42,250 nucleotides of DNA from an uncultured Gemmata sp. Lineage in GTDB: Bacteria; Planctomycetota; Planctomycetia; Gemmatales; Gemmataceae. The DNA lies in assembly GCA_937924775.1 (NCBI GenBank), contig CALDUT010000015.1:1-42250 (forward strand), given 5' to 3'. The notes under the pieces are model-generated. The model was not told the origin of the DNA and did not search any database. It worked only from the letters and a program-made list of their open reading frames with translations. The translations under genes and the position numbers were made by a program. The stretch's first letter is position 1, and each line of letters opens with the position of its first letter. This document shows positions 17,288 to 26,300 of the stretch, piece by piece.

Positions 17288-18169
17288 TTACCAAAATTTC
17301 AAGGCCCGATAGGCGTGCAATAGCATCAAGCCCGTCATAGCGACCGATAAGGGTAAATGTAACAACAACCAATTATGTAACCAGAAATGCAATCGTGCTT
17401 GTTCGTCCCAGCGTCGGCGTAAGTCGGCCAATTCCTGCAAGCGTTCGAGAACCGAACGCGCCGCGGGCGGAACCGCTTCCCGAAGCCGGCTAAAGCGCTG
17501 CTGCGCATCCGAGGGTGTCGCCAACAACGATCGCGAATAACTTCCCGATTGCAGGTAAGGAACCAGTTCCTGATCGCGAAAAGCAATCAATTCCGCCGCA
17601 AGCGGCCCCACGACCACCGGTTCTGAGGATTCCGCTTCTGGGGGCACCGTCACCAAGCTGGTAATCAGCCGCCCGGCTTCATCGGCATGGTAATGGCCCA
17701 AGCGGTCGATCTGCGAAGCGATGGACTCGCCGGGAATGTCGTGGAGCATTTTCTCCGGCAACCACTGCTGCAGGATGAGGCCCCAAATTCCGCTGGCCGT
17801 GACCAGAAGAAAGAGAATCATCACCGTGGCCGGCAAGGGCCCCCCGAAACCAAACCCGGCATGCAGAAGAATGATGGGTAAACCGATAAGCCCCATCCAG
17901 ATGTGCCAGCGCATCCACGCCCGTGTGCTACCTAACCGTTTTCCTCGCAACCACTTACGCGGCAACATCAGCATCTCAAAAAGAACAATCGCCCCCCCCA
18001 GAAGACCACAGGCCACGCCAAAGCCGCTACTCGGCTGCGGCGGCCATTCCCACAGGCCCACCGCGGCTCCGGCCGCGGCCAGCAGGATGACCCCCAGTGT
18101 GATGCCGACCGTGGCGAGGACAATCGCCAGTACGCGGTCGCGAACCGGTTTTGTCCTCCCCAAAAGCAC
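17288..18169 (-). CDS. Dihaem membrane cytochrome b
   Basis: First gene of the minus-strand operon. A 293-residue protein with about five membrane helices: 14-38, 50-70, 88-107, 112-135 and 270-288. Two helices each carry a histidine pair 14 residues apart: His89/His103 and His271/His285. That arrangement is the signature of two stacked b haems in ferric-reductase and cytochrome b561-like proteins, which move electrons across a membrane. A soluble, charged segment of about 120 residues separates the last two helices. GTG 18169, with GGGAG six bases upstream, is chosen; an in-frame TTG at 18199 would add ten residues. Its role as the membrane link between the NADH-oxidising proteins and the periplasmic haem proteins is inference from operon order. 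Confidence 0.8.
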   Translation of the reverse strand: MLLGRTKPVRDRVLAIVLATVGITLGVILLAAAGAAVGLWEWPPQPSSGFGVACGLLGGAIVLFEMLMLPRKWLRGKRLGSTRAWMRWHIWMGLIGLPIILLHAGFGFGGPLPATVMILFLLVTASGIWGLILQQWLPEKMLHDIPGESIASQIDRLGHYHADEAGRLITSLVTVPPEAESSEPVVVGPLAAELIAFRDQELVPYLQSGSYSRSLLATPSDAQQRFSRLREAVPPAARSVLERLQELADLRRRWDEQARLHFWLHNWLLLHLPLSVAMTGLMLLHAYRALKFW

Positions 18170-18512
18170 TGGCAACTCCCACGAAAAAATGGATGCCAAG
18201 GTCTTGTGCGGGATACTAACTCACCTTTCCCAAGGGGTCAATCAATCGCCCAAAATCTTGATGAAATGCAGACACTTCGCGGAACATGGCGGGCGATTGT
18301 AAGAGTTGGGCAAGAATGACTCACCCTGTGGCATTCACCGCCACGGTGAAATCCACAAAAATGCCTGGCCGCCCCCCAAACGCTTGCATCCCGCTACAAA
18401 AAGCTGGAACATGAGGTACGATTTCCTCGACCCCTACGGCGCACGGCTCCACGGCGATCAGACCCTCTGCCGCCAGTGGTGTTGGATTGTTGGGCCCCAT
18501 AACCATGGCATT
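18170..18512. other. Divergent intergenic region between two cytochrome operons
   Basis: About 340 bp between the cytochrome b gene (minus) and the first pentahaem gene (plus). An open plus-strand frame crosses most of it, but its translation shows no domain or signal. It should hold the promoters of both operons. The only clear structure is the 17-bp palindrome at 18334-18350. Confidence 0.5.
18334..18350. promoter_or_regulatory. Perfect 7-bp inverted repeat, candidate operator
   Basis: TTCACCG-CCA-CGGTGAA is a 17-bp palindrome with a 3-bp centre in the shared upstream region of the two divergent cytochrome operons. Its size and position would suit a dimeric regulator controlling both sides. 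A small RNA hairpin is the alternative. It was found by eye only. Confidence 0.3.
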
Positions 18513-19973
18513 ATGAATCAAACCGGGACGATCCTTCTGCTCGCCATCGCGGCTTTCTCAGTGACCGGTTTGGTCGTTTCCTTGTATGGGAAATCCGAAT
18601 CGGTGACGGTCGCTGTCCCGTCGTTACGCGACCTCCCGCACCCCTTGCCAACCTCGCGCACGCTGCATCAACCCGTCGGCATGGCCGGTTGCCTGGCCGC
18701 GGCTTGCCACGGTGGGCCGGCCGAGCGAACGTTGGCCCGGCAATTCGACGCCCGCACATGGCAAAGTTCCGGGACTTGCTGGGCCGCGGCCGACCCACAC
18801 ACGGCCGCTTATAGTCTTCTGACCGATCAACCCTTGCGACCGGTCCGCGTTACGGCTCGGCACATCATGGAACGCTACGCCCCGGGAAAACCAGCCACAC
18901 AGGAACTGCGGTGCTTGGCTTGCCACACCAATCCGGCCTTGGCTCGGTCCGAGCTACTGCATGATACCCGGGCTGCGGTTCTGCGTAACGAAGGTGTCGG
19001 TTGTGAGGCCTGTCACGGCAATGCCAGTGGTTGGATCAACAGCCATACCACTTGGAACGGCGACCGGTCGCGTGTGTATGCGGAAACCGGGATAACGCCG
19101 CTTTTCGACTTGGGCGAGCGGGCCATGACCTGCGCTGGCTGCCATGTTGGTGCCCCGGCGGATCCCGAGCGGGGCTGGCCGGTGCGTGACATGAATCACG
19201 ACATGATCGCTGCCGGTCATCCGCGGTTGAATTTCGATTTCGCGGAGTATTTGCGTCGCTTACCGCCTCATTGGCTAGAGAAGGATCGCACCACCAATAC
19301 CGCTCGCCCGCTCAATCCGGCCAAGGTATGGTATGTGGGCCGGTATGCCCAGGCCGAAGCGGCCTGCCGCTTACTCGCCGATCGGGCTCAACGTGCGGGT
19401 ACCGATCCCCACACACCATGGCCGGAGTTTTCCGAATACAACTGTTCTTCCTGCCATCACAATCTGCGAGTTGCGAAACCCGATGACCCCTCTGCGGATT
19501 GGAGAAGGTCGGAGGACTATCTGGCCGGCCGCCCCTTGAGTGCCCCGTTGTGGCAGATTTTGTGGCCGGTGGGTTCCGCACCAGGCTTAGCAAAGCCTTC
19601 GCGGACGGATACGCTGTTGTCGCCGGTGGTCAGCTTGATGGAAGATAGTCGTCGCGGGCCGCCAGCGCATGCGGTTCCGCCGGTCGTGTTACAAATAGCA
19701 CAAACTCTTCGCGACAAACGGATTGCATTGGTAGCAGCACCCGATGCCGACGTGCAGCAGGAAGTGCAGCGCTTTCTGTCCTACGAGGGGAAGCTATTGC
19801 CCGAATGGGATACGGCGCAACAGCTCTTCTACGGGCTGGCCGCGTTCGATCGTGTCCAGGGGCACTATCCGGAGCAATTGTTGAAAACGTACCAATCGGC
19901 CGTGACGGCTTTCCGGAATAACGATTGGAATGAAGTGGACAAGGCTGTGGAGGCGATACGAAAAGGAAAGTAA
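18513..19973 (+). CDS. Pentahaem cytochrome c, first of three paralogues
   Basis: A 486-residue exported protein with five haem sites: one CX4CH (Cys60, L-A-A-A between the cysteines) followed by four CXXCH. ATG 18513 puts a hydrophobic signal anchor at residues 6-24; the frame is open 69 codons upstream but without signal features. Landmarks shared with the next two genes are G-V-G-C-E-A-C-H-G, the A-A-G-H-P-R motif whose His may be a distal ligand, a Tyr/Asn-Cys-x-x-Cys-His-His site, and a haem-free helical C-terminal region of about 170 residues. It resembles the cytochrome c-554 type of multihaem fold. It is probably a periplasmic electron carrier or reductase; the substrate is unknown. 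Confidence 0.87.
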   Translation: MNQTGTILLLAIAAFSVTGLVVSLYGKSESVTVAVPSLRDLPHPLPTSRTLHQPVGMAGCLAAACHGGPAERTLARQFDARTWQSSGTCWAAADPHTAAYSLLTDQPLRPVRVTARHIMERYAPGKPATQELRCLACHTNPALARSELLHDTRAAVLRNEGVGCEACHGNASGWINSHTTWNGDRSRVYAETGITPLFDLGERAMTCAGCHVGAPADPERGWPVRDMNHDMIAAGHPRLNFDFAEYLRRLPPHWLEKDRTTNTARPLNPAKVWYVGRYAQAEAACRLLADRAQRAGTDPHTPWPEFSEYNCSSCHHNLRVAKPDDPSADWRRSEDYLAGRPLSAPLWQILWPVGSAPGLAKPSRTDTLLSPVVSLMEDSRRGPPAHAVPPVVLQIAQTLRDKRIALVAAPDADVQQEVQRFLSYEGKLLPEWDTAQQLFYGLAAFDRVQGHYPEQLLKTYQSAVTAFRNNDWNEVDKAVEAIRKGK

Positions 19974-19995
19974 AGATCGACTCCCGCAAGGATGC

Positions 19996-21561
19996 GTGGT
20001 CCCATCACCGCGAGTAGGCACCGTGCGTAGCTTGGTATTGATGGCGGTCATCCTGGGTGGCTGCACCGCAGCGGGTCTGGTGAACCCGGTGCTTTCGCAA
20101 CCGAGTCCTGAAGGGCCATCCACTCCTCGTCTTAACAGTCAGACCGTAACATCCGCGTCCCCTCTTTTGTATGGTGTCGGTACCAGTCCTTTCCGTCATC
20201 GTCCGGCCACATCCTGTTCCGCAGCATCATGCCATGGGGGCGGGCAGATTGGCAAGGTTGGTAGTGAACATTCGACCTGGGCCCCAGAAGTATTTCCCGC
20301 CGGGGAGACGGATCCGCACAGCAGGGCCTACCGGGTTCTCTTCAACCCTGTGTCGGTGGAAATGGCCAAAAAGTTGAACCTCGGCGAAGCGCACAAGGCC
20401 GAACTGTGCCTCCAGTGCCACGCGGTGGTCACTTCCGACGAACCGGATATTCGCGAACAAATCCTTGCCGAAGGAGTGGGTTGTAGTGCTTGTCATGGTC
20501 CAGCGGAGAAATGGCTGAACGTACACTACCTGCCGGAATGGCAAACTCTCTCTTCCCGCGACAAATGGCAAAAATATGGTTTCATCCCCACGAAGAATTT
20601 GGTGGCTCGGGCATTGAATTGTGCCCGTTGTCACCTGGGCGATTCCACCCGGGAAGTCAACCACGACCTCTACGCGGCAGGTCATCCACGGATCACGTTT
20701 GAAGCCGCTAGGCTCCATTATCAGCCCGATTACCGCAAACATTGGGCCGAACAACTCCCGCAGCCAGATTTCGAGATTCGTTTATGGATCGTCGGTCAAG
20801 CGGCCGCTTTGCGTTCGGCCACCGATCTGCTCCGGTCTCGTGCCGAGCGAGCATTGCCCCCCGGCGCTGACCGCGTATGGCCCGAATTCGCGAGCTATAG
20901 CTGCTACTCTTGCCATCAACGGATCGGTGACGACGTGATTCGCGGTAGCCTGTCGGCATCCCCTCGCCCACGCGGGGTCCCCGGCTGGGAAGTGTTGACC
21001 AACACCTGTGGGGATATTGCCGCACACTATTGCCGTATCGCCTACCCCGGTTTAAGCTCACCAACACTGATCGAAGTTCAAAAGCTAAGAAAATTGATGG
21101 AATCGCCGCGCCCCCCGTCTGTCGCGCGCGTCAAGGAGCAAGCAACCAAAGCCTTGGCCGAATTGGATGCTTGGCTGGTCGCCCTCCAAGCCGCTGAGGA
21201 CGAAAAGCCCCAACCGCTCCCCTCAGAAACGGCCGAGAAACTGGCTCATGCAATCGCCAATAACGCGTTGAGCCTGGGAGCTAACGGCGAAACCCTTCTG
21301 GCCGATCACGATTGGGATGCATTGGCGGCGAATTACCTTGGTTGTGCGGCGATGTACCATGCCAGCGCCGGGAAATTCCCCGCATGGAAGCGACCATTGG
21401 ATTCGCTGCAGGAGCAACTGCGGTTCCCGACGCCTTCGCAAGGCCGGTTCGATAGCCCGGCGGATTGGACTGTACAAAAACTGAACACGCTGCGAGATAA
21501 CTTCATCCAACTGCGGAACGTTACCGCACCGTCCGCAACCCCAAACGGGGGAAAGAAATGA
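19996..21561 (+). CDS. Pentahaem cytochrome c, second paralogue, putative lipoprotein
   Basis: A 521-residue paralogue of the preceding gene with the same haem order: CX4CH (S-A-A-S) then four CXXCH (L-Q, S-A, A-R, Y-S). The A-A-G-H-P-R motif and the G-V-G-C-S-A-C-H-G core are conserved. The N-terminus R-S-L-V-L-M-A-V-I-L-G-G-C has a lipobox, suggesting attachment to a membrane by a lipid on that Cys. GTG 19996 gives a 22-residue signal. GTG 20023 would give only 13, and the in-frame ATG at 19930 would overlap the previous gene by 44 bp. Same operon as its neighbours, with a 4-bp overlap to the next gene. Confidence 0.85.
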   Translation: MVPSPRVGTVRSLVLMAVILGGCTAAGLVNPVLSQPSPEGPSTPRLNSQTVTSASPLLYGVGTSPFRHRPATSCSAASCHGGGQIGKVGSEHSTWAPEVFPAGETDPHSRAYRVLFNPVSVEMAKKLNLGEAHKAELCLQCHAVVTSDEPDIREQILAEGVGCSACHGPAEKWLNVHYLPEWQTLSSRDKWQKYGFIPTKNLVARALNCARCHLGDSTREVNHDLYAAGHPRITFEAARLHYQPDYRKHWAEQLPQPDFEIRLWIVGQAAALRSATDLLRSRAERALPPGADRVWPEFASYSCYSCHQRIGDDVIRGSLSASPRPRGVPGWEVLTNTCGDIAAHYCRIAYPGLSSPTLIEVQKLRKLMESPRPPSVARVKEQATKALAELDAWLVALQAAEDEKPQPLPSETAEKLAHAIANNALSLGANGETLLADHDWDALAANYLGCAAMYHASAGKFPAWKRPLDSLQEQLRFPTPSQGRFDSPADWTVQKLNTLRDNFIQLRNVTAPSATPNGGKK

Positions 21562-23324
21562 TCACCCAACCGATTCACCGCATTCGTCGCTTCAGCCTAT
21601 TGGTTACGATCTTTGCGGCGGTGGTATTGGCCCTTTGGTCCGAAACCTCGCCGTCGCCACTGAGCGCGGCCGCCCCAGCCCCGTCGGTATCGGCATATCC
21701 CTTACCAAGTGCGGATGAGCAGAAAACCCTCCAATTGATCGGGGCCGCGGAATGCAAAGTGTGCCACAGCGAGGCCGAACCGGAAAAGATCGATCTCTAT
21801 AAAGAAACCCTGGGCTACGAATTCATCCGGTTGTGGGAAAACAAAGTGTGGTCAATTCACGATTTGCATTCCACCGCGTACAAGAATCTTCTCACGAACC
21901 GCACCGCGAACAAGGCTAGAAACGAGGTTCCCAACCCCACCGCGCAGCGGATGGAAGATAATCTCCGCCGCTACAAAGGGGAGAATTACACCGTCGCTAC
22001 CGATGTGGGGTGCTTGGCTTGCCATGCCAGCGTCCTTCGGCCGATTCATGTAGTTCCACCAGACAAATGGACGATGAAGTCGTTCATCACCATCGATGGT
22101 GTGGGTTGCGAAATGTGTCACGGGCACGGTTCGCTGTACAAAACCCGGCATCGCGACTCGCAGATCGACCCCGACAATGCCCCAGAAGGAGCCGTTCGTG
22201 TGGTCGAGTGGCGGGAAGTCGATCCGAAGACCAAATCCGCGTGGGGCTTAGTGAATCTGCGCGACCACACCACGGCAGTGGCTCAATGTGCTTCGTGCCA
22301 CATCGGCAATATCAAGGACGGTCGGTTTGTCACCCACGAATGGTATGCCGCCGGCCATCCGCCGCTACCGCCGCTGGATGTCGTCGCCTTCACGCGGGAA
22401 CAGCCCCGCCATTGGGGGCTCCCCTCGGAGCTGCCATACTTCCAAAAATTGTTGAAAAAGGACCCGAAGAAGGCCGAGGCGATCTTCCACATCCGCGCGG
22501 GGGAATCTCATGGGGTCCGACGGTTCGCGGAAGCCACCCTCGCTACCCTGCGTGAGTCGGTGAACCTGGCCAGCCAGCTGGCAGAATCGAGCCAGGGTGA
22601 AGGGCTGGATTTTGCTGCGTTCGATTGTGCGTCGTGCCACCACGATTTGAAGTACCCCAGCGACCGCCAAGCCCGGGGCTATCGGGGGAAGCCCGGCCGG
22701 CCACTCTTCCGCCCTGCGGCGTTCGCCCTAGCGAAGATCGTTGTTGAACATGCCGCGCAGATGGATAATGCCAATCAACACCTGAAAAACGCCCCGGCCC
22801 AACTGGCCGCGGCGGAAAAGCAGATGCTTGAGGCGTTCGCCTCTAAATCCTTGGGCGACCCCGCCAAGATCATGGCGGCGGCCGAGAATTTGATAAAGTG
22901 GTGCAATGAGACGATCTCACAACTGGGTGCAGTGCGTTACACACCAGCGGAAACCAAAAAGCTAGTTGCAAAAGTGATCGAAGCCACCCAACAGCCCATC
23001 GCCGACCCTGAAATCGCCCAGCTCTACACTTGGGCCTTCGAAACGTTGGTGTTGGATTTGGTTCCCCCCACCAAGGACGCCCAAGGCAAGCTCGCACCCC
23101 CATCGGGTGTTACAGAAATCCGCAGTAAACTCCGCGACCTCGTGGTCACCCGGCTTCGCCCCGAATCGGATTTCGACTATGAAGTTCCTGGGTCCATGAC
23201 GACCACTGGAAACCTCAAACCGGTGGATGCCCGCATCGGTCCACGGATGCAGATTTTCAATTCCTTCCGCTACGATCCTTTCCGCAAAGCTTTTCAAGAC
23301 ATCGAACCTTTGGCTTTGCGATAA
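21558..23324 (+). CDS. Pentahaem cytochrome c, third paralogue
   Basis: A 588-residue exported protein with a signal sequence at 10-28 and five CXXCH sites (K-V at 66-70, L-A, E-M, A-S, A-S). It shares G-V-G-C-E-M-C-H-G, A-A-G-H-P and the Asp-Cys-x-x-Cys-His-His site with the two preceding proteins, but its first haem site is CXXCH instead of CX4CH. The C-terminal 200 residues are helical, without haem. Its ATG overlaps the previous stop (ATGA), so translation is coupled. It ends 75 bp from the oppositely oriented giant cytochrome. Three related but diverged copies in tandem suggest three stations of one pathway rather than recent duplication. Confidence 0.88.
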   Translation: MITQPIHRIRRFSLLVTIFAAVVLALWSETSPSPLSAAAPAPSVSAYPLPSADEQKTLQLIGAAECKVCHSEAEPEKIDLYKETLGYEFIRLWENKVWSIHDLHSTAYKNLLTNRTANKARNEVPNPTAQRMEDNLRRYKGENYTVATDVGCLACHASVLRPIHVVPPDKWTMKSFITIDGVGCEMCHGHGSLYKTRHRDSQIDPDNAPEGAVRVVEWREVDPKTKSAWGLVNLRDHTTAVAQCASCHIGNIKDGRFVTHEWYAAGHPPLPPLDVVAFTREQPRHWGLPSELPYFQKLLKKDPKKAEAIFHIRAGESHGVRRFAEATLATLRESVNLASQLAESSQGEGLDFAAFDCASCHHDLKYPSDRQARGYRGKPGRPLFRPAAFALAKIVVEHAAQMDNANQHLKNAPAQLAAAEKQMLEAFASKSLGDPAKIMAAAENLIKWCNETISQLGAVRYTPAETKKLVAKVIEATQQPIADPEIAQLYTWAFETLVLDLVPPTKDAQGKLAPPSGVTEIRSKLRDLVVTRLRPESDFDYEVPGSMTTTGNLKPVDARIGPRMQIFNSFRYDPFRKAFQDIEPLALR

Positions 23325-23399
23325 AATTCTGATCCTGCAAAACACTTTCGATGCGGCAGGCTAGAATCCTCACCGCGTTGATGCATGTAGTGATATTTC

Positions 23400-26300
23400 T
23401 TACAGTCTAACAATCCGCCGGCGACGCCGCTTCGTCCGCCGGCGTTCTTCATACAAAGCTGTATCCTTGGGGTTGTCGCTCACAACCCACAGCTTACCGT
23501 TGCGAAGATACATTTTCCGCTGTTCGGCTTCGTTGAGCGGTCGCGCCCCCACACGGCCAAACACACCGATTTGGTGCCCGTTTTCATCTACCGCGCGGTC
23601 GCGGTCGAGCGCCCGGGCGACGTTAATGACCTTGCCGCCATGCGGCAACCGATAAGTGGCGACCAATCGGGGAGTTGGCCGAACCGAGAAGCCCTCATAA
23701 CCCGGTGTTTGCGGCGAGAATAACTGCACCACGCGTAAGCCATTTTTACCGTCGGCGATATAGGCAAACAAACTGTTGTAGGTAATGGCCAATTGAACCG
23801 AACGGGCATCGTTGATGTGCCCTTTAGCGTCGAAAATCTGATCCACACGCGGTTCATCGGCTTTCGTGATGTCCAGAATCACCAAACCTCGGGAACCTGC
23901 CGCGATGTAAGCGTAGGTGCGGGCCAAGTAAATGCTGTGGGCCTCGGCCATACGCAGCACCGCTTGGGGTACCGGTTTGGCCAAATCCGTGATGTCGAGA
24001 ACTTTGATGCCCTCCTCGTCACAAACATACGCGTAACGGAACTGGGCCGCGACCATCCGAGGCCGTTTGAGGTACTTCTCGTCAATAATCGACTCGATCT
24101 TCGGGTCTTTCGGGTCATCAATATTGACCACAACCAAGCCAATATCACAACTCACATAAGCATAGTGACCAATGATTTGGATATGGCGAGCATCGTAGAG
24201 AAGCCCATCCGGATTGAAACACACCTCTTTCTTCAGGAAGTTATTGACGGGGTTACCATCCAACGTAGTCATGATATCGACGACAATCATCCCTTCGTAC
24301 TTATCTGCGATGAAGGCGTATTTGTACATGGGATGAATGGGCTGCTCGTTGTTGGTGGGCAAGACTTTGCGATTGGGGTCGAGTGTCGCCGTGGTTGGGA
24401 AGGCCACCCACTGGGCATATTTTGTGTCAACGTAAAATTTCTGCCCGACAGGAGACACCGGGGCGGTGATGATCCGCTCGGCAAACGCCTTATCGTCGAT
24501 GAAGGCGATGTCGAAAACGCGAACCCCCCCTTCCCCACAGGCGGCAAAGAGATACTCGCTGCGGTGCTGGACCATCAGCACTTCTGATTTCTTCAGTGGC
24601 CGGGTAACGCCGGTGGCAATGTCGCGTCCTGGATGTTCGTAGGCTTGTTTCAGCAGCCCACCCGCGGCAGCGTGCTTCTTATACTGATCTGGGTAGGCAT
24701 AATAGTGCAAATCGCTGCCGAAAACCGCTTGCGGCTCGGTGGATTCCGTCACCACCACGCCAAATAACCCCTCTTCACCGGCAGCCACCCACGCATATTT
24801 GCCCATAAAATTCATCATGCCGGTCCCGTGCATGAGCAATTGGGCCAGAATTGCGTTGTTGTCGTTCTCTTTCGAGACATGGCAATCCGTACATGATTTG
24901 GTTTCGCGAGCCCCGCGACCGCGGACCGTGTGCGGAACATTTGTACTAAAGGCGATGCCGCTGAAGCCGCCACCCGAAATCGTGGGTTGCTGGGTGTAGA
25001 TCGCCTCCCGATTGCCGTTGTAGCTGGTGACGTGAATCGCACAGCTCGAGCGGGACGGATTAATCTTATTGCCCGTCGCGTCCCCATCACGAGCCAACAT
25101 ATACGTACAATCCCGCAATGTTTGGAAATTGTAGGCGGTGTAGTTGCGTTGAATATCGCCATCGCCGTGCAGCATCGGAGCTTTGATGTTGGCCCGCTGC
25201 GGCAGGTGGCAACCAAAACAGCTTGGGTTCCACGCAGAGTGGCAGGTCATGCAGGTCATGTTGTCGTTACTGTGGGCACAGTGGCCGTCGGCGGGCAGGT
25301 CGCCCCACACCATTTTCCCAGTACCCGGTTCAAAGCGGACCGTTTTCGCGAGGGCCGATTTTTCGTTGTAGCGGGGATGCTGGGGGTCGATCGTGTCTTT
25401 CACCTGAACGATCTCCCACTGCAACCCCTTCTCCACGGCGGAGTTTTGGAAGAAGCGTTTAGTTCCGTTGGGGCCCTCGCGGACTTCAAATCGCGGGGTG
25501 CCGAAGGGGGTCCGCAGGGCCAAAAGATTCCGCCCTTTGCCATCGGGCGACGATGTGTAACTGGCCGGGCCACTGGTTCGCAGCGTCGTGTACGACGAAG
25601 TCGTCCCATGGCAATCAACACATTGAATTTCGATGGCCGCGCGGACTTCCATATGCAAACGGTTGTTACCGTGCCCATCCTGGGAGAAGTGACAATCCAC
25701 ACAGTGCATACCCTTCTCCATGTGGATGTCTAAAAGATGAACAGGCAGGCCATTCCGGCATTGTTCATCGAGCCGGGTTTCTGCATCCCGAGCTTGCCGA
25801 GGCCCTTGGACCGGATCCGGAAACTTCATATCCTGGTGGAACTTTTTCGCCTTGAGAGGCCATTCGACCGCGGCGGCCATCTTTCGCGCATCTGGAGGGC
25901 CGACAGGATTGCCCTTGTGGTCGATCCATTGCCCGTGGCGATCTTTTTTGAACACCGCTCGATAAGCCCAACCATGACCATGAAAATCAGCAAAGTGAAC
26001 TTTCGTTAAGTGCGGGTTCAGTTGACTCAGTTCCGCGAGAAACTCGGGATCCGATAGATTGCTGCGGGCCGCGGATTCATTGGGGTTACGCAGCATGGAG
26101 CGGATCAGCTCCTCAGCGGTGGGGTTTTTCTGCTTCGCCGGATAGATGAAGGCGGCATCGCTTTCTTCGTCGTACCACATGTAACCGATGTAGCTATTCA
26201 TCACCGTGGTGCCGGGGTGAACATGGCATACCATGCATTGGCTAGTGGGAATGGAATTGGTGAATTGATGCTGAATCGGGTGACCACTTTCTTTTTTGGG

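Noticed and set aside
23793-24587. 264-codon frame opposite the giant cytochrome
   Set aside because: It is antisense to the propeller repeats, and its regular pattern reflects those repeats.
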